DNA of 64,000 bases from Strigamia acuminata (GCA_949358305.1 OX442314.1:41362581-41426580); one strand, 5' to 3'; shown: positions 36,035 through 47,374, counted from the first letter of the stretch. The notes: generated by a model from the letters alone, not told the origin. Made by a program: numbers and translations.

Positions 36035-36105
36035 ACAGTTAGTTTATTTTAGCCGCAGTCACAATGTTCTGTTTTAAATTATTGTGGCCCGAATAGGACA
36101 CACAG

Positions 36106-36544
36106 TCAGCTGCAATCATGCAACATTATCTCTTGGATGAAGACATAAATCTTAGTGTTCTTCTTAAATTCCCTGTGATAAAACATTTTTTTTTTACAAT
36201 TTAACACATCGCTGACTTCTAGTGCGCCGGTAGAACGGCTGTTTAGTGGCGGTAAATTGATTTTATCACCTTCACGAAACATGTTGTCTGATGGTTTGTT
36301 TGAAAAATTACTAATTTTAAAACAAAATTCGTTTTTTATTATTGTAATATAAACTATTTCCACCATTCTACATAAAATAAACATTTATTCAATAAATTTC
36401 ACAAAAATAAACTAAGAAACCACAACTTCAAACCAAAAGAGTAGAAATTGGTAACGGTAACGTAACGGAAATGTTACTTTTTTCGCCAAGTAACGGTAAC
36501 GGTAACTAATTACCAAATTTCAGTAACGAACGCATACAACACTG
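36106..36544 (-). mobile_element. hAT-type element remnant (one end and a C-terminal scrap)
   Basis: Read on the minus strand the sequence starts CAGTGTTGTATG at 36544, a hAT-style terminus. Subterminal GTTACCGTTACCGTTAC repeats follow, as seen in many hAT ends. A short frame at 36384-36106 (NLPPLNSRSTGALEVSDVLN) vaguely resembles a hAT transposase C-terminal region, without certainty. The other terminus was not found. Confidence 0.4.
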
Positions 36545-37678
36545 CAAAAGACAAAAATATCACAGATAAGAAATGGGTCTTCCGGTCTTTATAAAAAGTA
36601 ACCTACGTAGAGTTGTTTGACTTTCATTTTTTTCTTCCAGTTCATTACCTCTTCTGTCTTAGAAAATCCTACACTACAGTTCATCCTGTTTAGGTGAAGT
36701 GCTGTACAGACTGTTGATCTGATCACTATGGTAGCGCTACTCTTGCATTTGCAATGACGCAGAATCAAAAACTGTTTGCCGAATGTTTACGGACTGTTAA
36801 AATCACCAAATATTTACCAAACACCCACTATCAAACTTAATGTTTTCCAAATATTATTGTGAGTTTACTGAATACAGGAGATTGATTAATGAATAATGTC
36901 ACCAAATACCAAATACAGGATGTTAGGTACTATAAGTATGATGAAATCATTCAAAATTTAAAAGAAATTAAAATTAAACAGAAAGTGAATAAAATAAATA
37001 ACTGAATCTAATGTAAAATATCAAATCAATACGTCGGTGAATTCATTCTTGAAAGCAAAACTCGACTTTGTATAGACTTTAATGGCTTTATGATGTGTAC
37101 TGAATCATTATTAATGATTAATTAATTAAAACTTCCATTAAACTTGCTATAAAAAGCATCGCAAAAACCATGAAAGTTGAGTTTGCTTTCTAAATTGAAT
37201 GCACCACATTACAAAATTCAGTTTCTTAATTTGTTAATCATAAAAATGACAACATGGTGACATTTTTGTCCCACCCAGTAAAGTCTTAGCAGTTGTGACG
37301 GTTAGAAAACCGTATAGTCCGAAGTAATGGGTAGGAGTTGGGTAGTATCGCTTTGTTAATGGCGCGATTACAGCAACCAGCTTTTGTTCTTGAGATATTT
37401 GCGTTTTTCATCAATTTTTGTCCCAATTTTGAGTACTAGTGCGATCAAACCTAATACCACCATTCAACTTTGAATGCCGCCATAGTGTTGTAACGTTCAA
37501 TAAGCGCGGACAAAATATGACGTCACCGCACTCGCGGCTGCTCCGTGCCGCATGTCTCTAACAATAGAAACAAAACACGGTAAAAGCAATAGAATTTCAG
37601 ATTGGAATAACGCATTCCGTCCCTGAATTGTTGTTTTAAGCCATGATTTTATTTTACATTTATTTTAAATAAGCTGAA
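36545..37678. other. Intergenic and probable promoter of the mucin-like gene
   Basis: No frame or repeat recognised. CpG-containing sequence around 37500-37560, with TGACGTCA at about 37519-37526, lies about 150 bp before the start codon of the next gene and is a plausible promoter. Confidence 0.35.
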
Positions 37679-39948
37679 ATGAAGCTACTTCAGTCACTTA
37701 TTTCAGGTTTGTAAATTGTATACTAACTCCACGTTACAAACTGTTTAACTGACTGACGTGTTGATCGATTTCCAGCGTATTTAATTTGTTTCTCTATCAA
37801 TTATGTAACGTGTAAACCTCACATGAAAGAAATTGTCAATCACTTGACGTGGAATTTAATCAAATGTGACAGTTCAGAAATCCTATGGTCACTAAAAAAC
37901 TGTATGAACGTGGTCAAGAACCACCTCACCATTCCAGATGCCAAAGATGGCTGCATGTATGTATTTGAACACAACTAAAAAACAAAAAAATCATTTTAAA
38001 CGATTATATTTATTGTTTTCTATACAAGATTCTTGCACTACATCTCTTCCTGCGCCAAGCAAATGAAAAGTAAAGTCTCTGCATGTGAAATGACGTCCAG
38101 ACTGGACAAATCCCTCGACTTGGACACTTTGGAATTTCTCTACTCGACTTCCTACATCCTCTGCAGAAGCAACATGGCAGACATGAAAAGTATTTAATCG
38201 GATGGCTTATAATCATCAAATTTGTCGACTGTAAAATTATTTCAGGAATATACGCTCCAACCCAATGTGGACAATTATTATTGGGCATTGTGGTGAATAA
38301 AATCGAAGCGGCAATTGAAATGGAGCATTTTGTTCCCAAACAGGCTTTTGACGCCAAGAATTTTGTGTGCAGGTATTGGGTTTGGTTTGCACTGTTAAAC
38401 GTTGTTACATATCAGATTTTTTTTTTTAGCAAATTACGGGAATTTCTTGATGGTGGTGGCAAGGGAAGTGGGTGTGCTGCGAGACCCCTGAAGAGGAGTG
38501 CTCAGCACATGCTGGACAACATCCTCAAGTGCCATTTGCCATACACTATGCGCAGAAAGGAGTTCGTCTTCAGTGAATATGATGACCAACAAGACGACAG
38601 TTTCTTCCAACAGTTTACTGCTGCAAAACTAACAAAACCAACAACAACAAAACGAACAACAACTACTGCTGTAAAACCAGCAATAATTATTGCAAAACCA
38701 ACAACAACTACTACTGTAAAACCAGCAATAATTGTGGTGACAACGTCGAAACCCGACGGAACAAAAGCGTCGAAGATATTGGAGGCTTTCTCGAGAATTA
38801 TAAATGCAATTATCCTTGAAGCTGTTGGTAAGTTTGGATTGTTGTCGTCCGGCGACGGAAGTTTGCAAGATGCTGGCACGCCAAGACGTGGAGGAGGGTC
38901 GACGAGAGTTGAAGAAAATGCGATTATCTCGCCGTCTGCTTTGGTTGGCGCTCATTTGACGCACAACACGTCGGTCGGAAATGTACGAGAGAAGAAAAAA
39001 AGTGATGTTAAAGTCGAAGGTGGAAATAAAACGAAAAGAAAGCACGAAGACGTAAACAACCAAACGAAAAAATTAACACAAGTGCAGGTCGTTCGCCACA
39101 ACAAAACTGAACATCGCGCCAGTGCATTTGCCAGTACGACGTCCACTATAACCACTGCCAGAACTACTCCCAGTACAACTACTGCCAGTACTACTCCTAG
39201 TACAACGCCCAGTACAACTATTGCCAAAACAATTATTGCCAGTACACCTATTGCCAAAACAACTATTGCCAGTACACCTATTGCCAGTACAGCTGCTGAC
39301 AGTACACCTGCTGACAGTACACCTATTGCCAGTACAACAACTACCAGTACTACTCCCAGTACAACTCCCAGTACAACTCCCAGTACAACTCCCAGTACTA
39401 CTACTACTGGCAGCCCATCAACTCTTGCACAAGAAAGTGAAAATGTTATTTCTGGTAACGATGGTAAAATAATTGTTGTTAATAAGCACGATAGCATTGA
39501 GCCACCGGTGAGATTAGAGTCAACTAAATCTCCTGACAGAAGCATTGTGGCTGAGTATCCGGGCCGTCCGGAAAACAAATTTGTGATTGAATACAACAGC
39601 CGACCAAAGAACAAATTTCTAATTGAATACAAGAGCCGATCGAAAAACCGATTCATCGAAGTTCAGCAAAATATTATTGACGACAGCGTGGAGGAAATAT
39701 CGAAGAAGAAAGTAAAGAAAACGAAAGAAGGGTGCAGTGGAGACGAAACGGGAAGCAAATGCGAAGCAACGACGAGTGTAAATCCGCCGAAAATGGAGGA
39801 AATGCCGCGCCGAAGGCATCCGCTAAAAAAACCGCCCGAAAGCGCAATTCGACCGCTGCAAATGAATAACTCCGGTGCGGAAAATCGATTTTCCGGCGCA
39901 CAAATTCTTGGCCTTTATTTTTGTATAATTATTCAATTTTGGATTTAA
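37679..39948 (+). CDS. Secreted mucin-like protein with Cys-rich N-terminus and putative GPI anchor, five exons
   Basis: Exons 37679-37706, 37776-37956, 38029-38189, 38246-38372 and 38430-39948 join with GT-AG junctions and matching phases to give 671 aa. A signal peptide (MKLLQSLISAYLICFSI) is split by intron 1. Residues about 22-215 form a domain with about ten cysteines and amphipathic stretches (for example NHLTWNLIKC, FLYSTSYILC). This loosely recalls small insect Cys-rich haemolymph glycoproteins, but I do not assign a family. Two Thr-rich mucin-like tracts (about 234-264 and 401-498, TTPSTTPS repeats) follow. A triple repeat EYPGRPENKF / EYNSRPKNKF / EYKSRSKNRF spans about 541-575. The end (about 647-671) has small residues then a hydrophobic tail, as for GPI attachment. 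Probably a cell-surface or matrix O-glycoprotein; role unknown. Confidence 0.8.
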
Positions 39949-40074
39949 AAAAAAAGTGAATTTTTATTTTTATATTTTATCAAAATTTTTTAAACTGATC
40001 GAAATAAAAATAATTCTGGCAAAAAACCGATAGGAACTTATTCACTGCATTCACAAATCACATCATCTGATCAG

Positions 40075-41860
40075 CCAGTTTCAATAGTCCTTCGAGGCTA
40101 TCGTACCTCCGTTGGGGAGCGTAAAGATTCGTTCTGTCGAGAACGATAATCGTGATTTCAGTGTGTAAACCCCGTAGTGCAAGTTCATCGTGTAAACCCC
40201 GTAGTTCACGTTGATCCATGGCCGTTGAAGCACGAGTTGTTTTTCTCGTGTTGGTTTGATCTTGGACAAAGGTTTGATTCAGTTTAAATCTTACTTTTAA
40301 TTTTGGTCTGTCCTATCCGACTTTTACTTCAATTTCAATGGTGCTTAATTTTTTTTTGTCCACCAAATCAAGGTAGGTATTTATCCTTTGATGAAATAGG
40401 CGACTCATCGCACGGTTCATTGTGTTCGCGCTTTCATTGTGTCGGCGCTAAAAACTTGCTTTATATTTTTATTTTATTTTAAATATTGAAGTATGATTGT
40501 TTTGTTTTAATGTCTTAATGGTCTCGCGCCTTTTTGACAAATGTGCAGTTTTTATTATTTTTTTTTAACACTTCGATGATTTTCTGATTAATCTCGGCAT
40601 TTATTATTTTTTTCTTTTCAGTCTTTTTCGGGCAAAATTGATCGCTGAAACCAACCAATGACGAGCGAAAGATGGAATCTGGAATTATATATTTCAGTAC
40701 GATACCGCCGATGATGAACGTAAAAACGATTCGACAGTTCTTTTCATATTTTGACCAAACTGGCGACATGTTTCTGAAACCGAGTGGTGGGTGAATGCGA
40801 CGTGTTTGTAGTATTGATAACTTATTTATTTAAGTAATAATAATAATTTTATTTTATTTTATTCAGCAAGGGCATCGAAAAAATCCATGTATTATTTTAC
40901 CGAAGGCTGCATTGAATTCAAGAGCAAGAAAATGGCCACTCAAGTGGGTGGAAAGCCGTAATTAGTTCAAATTGATTTAATGGGGGTGTAAAATCCAACT
41001 CTCTACCTCCACGTGGTCAACCCTGGATAAACTGACGACAATACCTACTTGTGTTAGTGGAACCAGAAGAGAGCTCTGGTTGTTTGACAATTTCTGTTGT
41101 ATTTTAAGCTCACATTCCTTCCTGAGAGTGGCATTTACATTTTTTAATGTATTGTTAGCCCACATTCTTTCCTGAGAGTGGCATTTACATTTTTTAATGT
41201 ATTGTTAGCCCACATTTCTTCCCGAGAGTGGCATTTACATTTTTTAATGTATTGTTAGCCCACATTTCTTCCCGAGAGTGGCATTTACATTTTTTAATGT
41301 ATTGTTAGCCCACATTCCTTTCTTTCAAGAATGTGGCATTTACATTTTTTAATGTATTGTTAGCCCACATTTCTTCTGAGAGTGGCATTTACATTTTTTA
41401 ATGTATTGTTAGTCCACATTTCTTCCCGAGAGTGGCATTTACATTTTTTAATGTATTGTTAGCCCACATTCTTTCCTGAGAGTGGCATTTACATTTTTTA
41501 ATGTATTGTTAGCCCACATTTCTTCCCGAGAGTGGCATTTACATTTTTTAATGTATTGTTAGCCCACATTTCTTCCCGAGAGTGGCATTTACATTTTTTA
41601 ATGTATTGTTAGCCCACATTCCTTTCTTTCAAGAATGTGGCATTTACATTTTTTAATGTATTGTTAGCCCACATTTCTTTCTTTCAAGAATGTGGCATTT
41701 ACATTTTTCGTTGGCAATTTCTTGTATTGTAAGTTGACATTTTTTCATGGACGTAGCATTTACATTCTGTTGCAAGATTGCATTCTTACATTTGATTGCG
41801 GTGTCTACATTTTTTCAAGTTTCTTTGAGAAAATATATTTTATCCTTTTGGTTATTCTGG
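40075..41860 (+). mobile_element. Repeat family D copy 2 with expanded minisatellite
   Basis: Same order and strand as the copy at 8290-9370. The 5' block is AAGATTCGTTCTGTCGAGAACG with CCCCGTAG words, the middle diverges, and the 3' block is GGGGGTGTAAAATCCAACTC with GGAACCAGAAGAGAGCTCTGG. A long tandem array follows. A CCCCGTAGT/GTGTAAA segment is duplicated within the 5' block. Short frames in the middle (about 40515-40769) are not recognised. Non-autonomous; class uncertain, Helitron-like is my best guess. Confidence 0.6.
41095..41720. repeat. 50-bp minisatellite array inside repeat family D
   Basis: About twelve units with core GAGAGTGGCATTTACATTTT then TTAATGTATTGTTAGCCCACATT. Some units carry an insertion (CCTTTCTTTCAAGAATG) giving a 57-58-bp variant that recurs at regular places. 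Confidence 0.92.
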
Positions 41861-42584
41861 TCCACATAGATTCGAGTGTACTATTTCCAACACCTTTTTA
41901 TTTTTTTCGCTCATAAACGGCCCTTTATCAAAATTATTGTTATTGTCAATAAGTAAGCTCGTAACCCGCGTCGAGCAAGGTGTACCAAGCGCGTCCCGCT
42001 TGTTTTAGTCTATACACAGTAGGTCCTTCTTTAGTCTGCACACTTTCTGCGCATTTATTCCTGGTTGTTCGAAAAACCTTGTGGCTGCTTCATAAAAATT
42101 TCAACATGTACAATTTTAATTTCGTCTATTTTCCGACTTCAATTATTTTTCAACTTTATGTACAATTTTAATTTGGTTTATTTTCTGATTTCATTTACCT
42201 TGATTTCTCCTGTCTAATTCTGAGTTTTTTTAAATCTGTGTTTAGTAAACACACAAAACTGTAAATAAATTTTAATTTAATTCCAAACGCGTCATTAATG
42301 TCGAATCGCCCAAACATGACTGTTCCCATTGTAAAATGCGCAATCTCTCATTTTTTCTGCGAACAATCTTGATCGATCTTCTTCCAATTACATGTGTATA
42401 TTCTCCTGTGATTTCAATTGCTGCTCACTGGTCGTAAATTTCAAAATCCATGTGGTTTGAACCCTGCCTCAACCGAAGTTTTATCATTCTGGTTGTTAAT
42501 TTTTAGTATTTCAATATTTCGGTGGTAAACATTCCAATATTCCGACTGTTATTAGTGTTAGTGTTAGTGTTCACGCTGGCAACG
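41861..42584. other. Intergenic, no feature recognised
   Basis: AT-rich; TTAGTG is repeated a few times at about 42553-42571. No gene supported. Confidence 0.35.
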
Positions 42585-42978
42585 TCAATGACAAAGTGAC
42601 CTCTGATTGCCTGGCGGGATTTCCATTCCCCGTTCCTCCACATCCAAGGTCGAGCGATCTTGGTAGTCATCCCGAGAAGTCACATCTACAAAGACGTTCG
42701 GCGCTAATGCCTCACGTACCACGATCGACGGGAATTCGGACTTGCAGTACGGGTCCAGGCATTTAAACCGGCCCCTGACTTCGCTGATGAGAACTTTGGC
42801 TTGGCGCCGCACACATGTTCTGCAGAACGAATGTCCGTCGGAGCATTGCATCATTTCGTGGATTTGCAGCTCGTCTTCGTAACAGCAGGCACATTCCATC
42901 GAAGATGTACCTGAAATCGATGTAGATGCACATTCCATTGAAGAAGATGTACCTGGAATCGGTTGTTCTTCATTATCT
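42585..42978 (-). pseudogene. RBR-type (RNF216/TRIAD3-like) RING1 fragment
   Basis: After a TTTTAATTTTAG acceptor at 42979 the exon reads DNEEQPIPGTSS, a short duplicated SSMECAS/TSSMEC stretch, then CACCYEDELQIHEMMQCSDG and CRTCVRRQ, KCLDPYCKSEF. This spacing of Cys and His residues matches the first RING of RNF216-like RBR ubiquitin ligases. The frame ends 64 residues after the last zinc ligand, with no IBR or second RING, so the catalytic Cys is missing. An upstream exon may lie at about 43091-43190 before a GTAAGTT donor. Either a truncated copy or a small RING-only gene; truncation seems likelier in this transposon-rich setting. Confidence 0.6.
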
Positions 42979-43059
42979 CTAAAATTAAAAAATATTTCTC
43001 GAAATATTAGAAAAATTACAAACGTAAATATTTTTGAATGGTTCTGGTTCATAGAGAGA

Positions 43060-43700
43060 AATGAGAAATTGAAGAAAAAAAAATTTAAAACTACTTAACT
43101 TACTTCGGTGTTAGTTTCGATGGCCTCAACATTAACCGCCTTTTCGTTACTACGGGTGTAAGAGAACAGGTGTTGAAGCGACTTCCCTAGCTGTGGACCG
43201 ATAATTATTCTAGTCCGAAATTTGTCACCCTGTGGCGCTGAAAACATGTGGTCATTGTTTTGTAGTCTCTATGTATTTTAAACCAGCTGCCGGTATGTGG
43301 AAATGCACTTAACAATGAGAAATGTTTTAGAGGAATGTCATTCTTTTTTTTTTATTCTAGCAAACATTAATTTAGGTATTAAAATTACACTTGGGAGTTA
43401 ATTTTAATTTTTAAAACCATTTATCTTACCGTAAACTCTTTATTTTACACACAAAATATGTATGTTTGCTAGTAATAAATACAGTAATGAACACAGTAAA
43501 TTTTAATTTTTTAAACCATTTATTTTAAACTATTTATTTTACACACAAAAAAGTATTTTTGCTAGTAATAAATGCAAACATAGTAAAGTGTTAAAGATAA
43601 ATCCAATATACTAAATTGCACTTATGTTTTACACAATTTGGATGTTTTCTTCTCTTTTGCAAGCTTTTTAACTGGTGAAATGTGTTTAAGATTCTGTCGC
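43060..43700. other. Intergenic, AT-rich, partly self-similar
   Basis: TTTTAATTTTTTAAACCATTTAT and ACACACAAAA...TTTGCTAGTAATAAAT each occur twice (about 43408-43485 and 43500-43570), a diverged tandem duplication of about 90 bp. No gene. Confidence 0.4.
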
Positions 43701-43704
43701 ATTC

Positions 43705-44127
43705 TTAACAAGATATAATAATGTATTGTACGTCGTATATGATATTACAAAAATCTTTATGCTCACCACAAGGGAATGCTAGATGAGAAGATGAAACTAA
43801 ATCATCCATGCAATTCTCATAAACATCATTATTGTTTTTGATATTAACAAGTTCGGCTTCTTGAACTGAAGAATGCACAACAGAAATACAAAAAGATTTT
43901 TTACAAAGTTCACATTTAATGAATAATTTGGCAATTTTCCTGCAAACAAATCCACACACATAATAAATTATGCAAACCACGGTTTCTATTTTCTCTTCTA
44001 CTTTTTGACATTTAACTTTTTTCACTGTCAATTTGTGTCTTCTGTAGGTGGCCCCATGATAAGTTGTGTTTTTCATCTTTCTATCGGCGGCTTTGGCTGT
44101 CAGATTTAAGTTGTGATGAAATGACAT
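43705..44127 (-). pseudogene. Possible C-terminal fragment of a P-element/THAP9-type transposase
   Basis: A 140-codon frame has VCIIYYVCGFVCRKIAKLF followed by KCELCKKSF and a later CGEHKD. This arrangement (hydrophobic GYVxRK segment, then C-x2-C) resembles the C-terminal region of P-element-like transposases. No catalytic domain is present. The call is tentative. Confidence 0.35.
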
Positions 44128-44364
44128 TACAACTTATCCTAATTGAAACAATTGATAAAAATCGAAGAAATAGTTCGTAGGCCTAACCACACGGTGGAGG
44201 TGATAGAAAATCGGCAAAAAGTTCCCAAAAGCACACAAAAACTTGACAAAAACTTGCGTGACGCGTTTCTATTGTTATGCGATGTGGTTTGATCGCATCC
44301 TCGTCGCCAATTAGTGTGTTTTTACACTAAACTCTGATTAATACGTCAGCGAAATAAATAGGCA

Positions 44365-44520
44365 ATTGGTCTAATTGGTAATAATACTCAAAGGTCGGTT
44401 TGAGGATTAGCTTGCCTTTTTGAATGATTTTGAGGTTTTTTTTTCTCAACTGCCTGCAAAGGCGTTAAATTCTTTGCACATGCCGGGCACTTCACTTCAA
44501 AATTATCTTGCGCGGAAACC
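44365..44520. repeat. Flank shared with 49785-49915
   Basis: GAGGATTAGCTTGCC...CAACTGCCTGCAAAGG...TTAAATTCTTTGCA...CACTTCAC occurs in both places, in each case next to the same integrase fragment. It belongs to one repeated unit. Confidence 0.75.
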
Positions 44521-44524
44521 TAAC

Positions 44525-45187
44525 CTAACGCAAGGCCACATCATAAACGCATTTGACGATTTTATCTGCCGAAGGTTTTGAAATGGCGTAAAGCTCGGGC
44601 CAGGGAGTCGCTACGTCCATTATCACCAAAATGTACGCGTTTTTGTTCCCTGTAATGGGTTTTGGGCCCATTAAGTCGATGCTCAGACAGTCAAAGGGTG
44701 CGTAAGGTCCCAAAAAGGCTGTATCGACCTGGGAATTTACTCCTTGGCTTACACGCCTGACAACGCTGACATTGGCGGACGAAAAGAGCAATGTCCTTCC
44801 TCATGCCCATCCAATAGAAAAGCTGTTGGGCGCGATAGAGCGTACGCGTTACTCCCGCTTGACTTGCGAGTGGGTGCCCGTGCAGCAACCACAGTATGCG
44901 ACCGATTAAGGACGCAGGTATCACTACCTTCACTGCGGTATTAGATTCACCCGGATCAACCTGATAGTTTGGATGATATTTTACCAGAAGGCCGTCATCC
45001 AACAAGTAAGGAATGGATTCGTCGGCGTACTGGTTTGTCGACTCGGCTCGGTCATGTCGGTCGGAAAATTCCCCGTGAGCAATAACCGAGCTCTGTCTTG
45101 GCATTTTTTGTCTAATTTCTGGTGTTGTATTATTTCTTCCCTCGTTGGTTTGTTGTCAAACAAAGTGCTGTTCCCGTTACATTGCAT
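44525..45187 (-). pseudogene. Ty3/gypsy integrase fragment, frameshifted
   Basis: Three overlapping frames on the minus strand together carry an integrase zinc-binding region and the start of the catalytic core. The zinc region reads LLHGHPLASQAGVTRTLYRA, then FVRQCQRCQACK; the core reads FDCLSIDLMGPKPITGNKNA, ILVIMDVATPWPEL, with the first catalytic Asp. Frame changes near 45000-45100 and 44700-44790, and loss of the rest of the core, make it inactive. A shorter copy is at 50316-50560. Confidence 0.8.
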
Positions 45188-45199
45188 ATAATACGAATA

Positions 45200-45525
45200 T
45201 AGTCACATGGTCGATTTCGCTGTCCTGCATCGCGACGAGCCGCCCGCCTCGAGTCCAGACATTCGCTACATTTACTGTCATTTACTCTTATCCAAAGATA
45301 AATTAGTTGTTTAAAATACGATTCATTATTAAAACACTAAAAACTTAGACGTGTACATTGATTGTTTTACAGACATCATGCCCGCACCTTTCTACAAAAA
45401 CCGCCTTTCATTCTTTACTTATTATTCCTCCCCCCCCCCCTCCATCAGTCGCACCAAAACCGCCGATACTTTGCACGTCGGTAACCGAGACGCTCGGTCA
45501 TCGACCTGACCAACTGGACGTGAAA
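45200..45525. other. Intergenic, no feature recognised
   Basis: Contains a C-run near 45430. No coding signal supported. Confidence 0.35.
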
Positions 45526-45529
45526 GCAT

Positions 45530-46416
45530 CGATTTGGCCGGACCGAACCCGAGGGTACCCTAAGTAAGAGTGCCCACATGTATTTCCTTTTGGAAATTGG
45601 CAAATTGCTTGCTCGTGTAGAAACTGGATTGCCGGATCAAACGGGAAACCTAGGGGCGGGATCAAATCTGCACCAGTGGCAAATTTTAAAACATCAGCAA
45701 GAGTACAATTAACTTCTTTTTCTTCGCAGTCTTGCACAAAATCCTGCCAAAAACCAACTGAGCGCTATTCCACAGTCCGTCTGTTGCTTCCCTCAGCACT
45801 CCATTGTATTGAAAACATTTCAAGCAATCCAGATGCAGTTAAGGGGTTAACCGAATGACAGAAAAACGGTTTAAACGATGACCGGTTTTTTCTGATGGCG
45901 TCAAGAAGCCCAAAAGTCTGAAACCAGCATATTTATTTATCTTAATATTCGGTTTTATTTATTTAAATACCGTAGTTAGAATATGTTTACGAACGATATG
46001 AACAATACCTTATTTATTTATTCATAATTAAATACTAAATAACTGAACTCGTTTTTACTAGCTTATGAAAAACAAATATCACATTTCCGTTATTGTCTGT
46101 ATGTTTACATACTTTAATTCACGTTGTCGTCCGATTCGATGCCGTCGCCCATTTCGACGCGTTCGTATTTCGAAATCAGATATGTCTTCAATCACAATTT
46201 CATTGACTGCATCACCAATCAGGCGTAGAAATAGTAATTCCGAGAAAAAATGTGTCCCGTGCCCACCGTGTCCTAAAGACGTACATATTAGAATAGCAGC
46301 TTTTCTGTACAGTTGGCAAGTGAGAGCATTGGAATTCATCGTTAAATGACGCGAATCTTCTGTCCCCTCGAACAATTTGCAATTTTTTAAATCGGTTAGT
46401 AATAATCGCCTCATTC
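45530..46416 (-). pseudogene. HECT-domain ubiquitin ligase fragment (G2E3-like), both lobes, broken
   Basis: The minus strand has an N-lobe exon starting at 46416 after an AATTTCAG acceptor. It reads FMRRLLL, LFEGTEDS, LYRKAAILICTSLGHGGHG, then EDISDFE, typical of HECT N-lobes with the HGG turn. About 300 bp on, at about 45850-45530, is the C-lobe: PLTASGLLEMFS, FATGADLIPPLGF and FPKGNTCG, where the Cys of NTC is the catalytic position. Order and strand are preserved, so these are exons of one gene. The C-lobe has an in-frame TAG after RRTVE, and no donor or acceptor between lobes is clear. The upstream substrate-binding part is absent. I call it a pseudogene fragment. Confidence 0.75.
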
Positions 46417-46419
46417 CTG

Positions 46420-47370
46420 AAATTGTATTTTTTTTCTTTTGTGACGGCCGTCACCAAAGGGAGTAGGCAGCAAAGTGTCGCTTCCTATAGGAATTTCAAG
46501 ACCAAACGGTACTGTAACTCACTAAGTGTGGTGTTTTTTTTTATGGCTTCTAGCTGGCGTGCTAAAGTGATTGGTTAGTTTTATTCGTAGCTAACACTAC
46601 GGAGGTGTACACAAAATGAGTTTACACACGTTAAATATCCTTGGTCTTTGGTCACTCCTTGTCTTTTTGGCATAGGCTTGATCTGGTCGGACGATTGTAT
46701 TTGTACGTGTGTTTGGTGTCCTTTCAACTCCACCAATTCGTTTCGAATTTGATTTCGGTTTGGAGGTAGTGACCTGTGCTTGAGAGCAAACTTCTTTTAA
46801 ACATCTATACTCTCTGTGTTAAATCACTTAGACCATTATAAACGTTTAGATCTAAAAATATAAAACAATGTATTAGAAACATACACTTAAATTTTGTAAT
46901 GTAACATACCATCTTTTCTCAATTTAGTGCCTGTTCTGCAGTATTTTATGTACATGCCAACAGACGCCAGAATCGTTCTAATCGCCTCGTCACTTATTTG
47001 TTAAAACAAATTTAGTCAAAACAATCAAACAATGTGTACTCTTTCCTTACATTTGCATCTCTCAGCTCATGAAATACGATTCAAGTTGAACCTTATCTGT
47101 TAAAATTTACGCGCTTGGAATCGATGACGTTGTTCGAGGCGGAAACCAACAAAGGGGCTAATCACTTCTAAAAGTGACGAAAAACTTTGACCGGCTATCA
47201 CACCAACTTCCGATCGACCACCTGGTGGCCGCGGGACGGTTGGCTTGCCATGGCTTAGCACCGGTCAAAAATACGATTTCCGCTTGGCCGGAAAGACCGA
47301 AGGGCGGAAACGTTACTAATAATGACCCACACCAAAAGTTTCACAGAGTTTCACGACAAGAAAGCGAAAT
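46420..47370. other. Unassigned sequence upstream of the HECT fragment
   Basis: On the minus strand near 46910-47010 a short stretch reads ISDEAIRTILASVGMYIKYC, which might be another decayed exon, but I cannot place it in a family. The rest is AT-rich with no recognised feature. Confidence 0.25.
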
Positions 47371-47374
47371 ATGC

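Larger units (their letters stand above)
31241..36039 (-). mobile_element. Full-length Ty3/gypsy LTR retrotransposon
   Basis: LTRs of 132 bp at 31246-31377 and 35903-36034 appear identical by eye. On the minus strand they run TGTAGTGTTG to AATATCACA. A 5-bp duplication ACAGT flanks the element (31241-31245 and 36035-36039). A purine tract GGGGGGAGGGA lies just inside the 3' LTR (31378-31388), and TTGGCGACGAGATG follows the 5' LTR as a candidate primer-binding site. One uninterrupted Gag-Pol frame fills the interior. Identical LTRs plus an intact frame point to a recent insertion. No envelope-like frame is present, so it looks like an ordinary retrotransposon. Confidence 0.95.

Noticed and set aside
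38952-39656. Minus-strand Val/Leu-rich frame opposite the Thr-rich region
   Set aside because: It is the mirror of the ACT/AGT repeats; the plus strand has the signal peptide, introns and domain order.
37679-39948. Glypican identity for the GPI-type protein
   Set aside because: Size and Cys-rich head invite it, but the glypican Cys pattern and glycosaminoglycan sites (SGSG near the end) are not seen.
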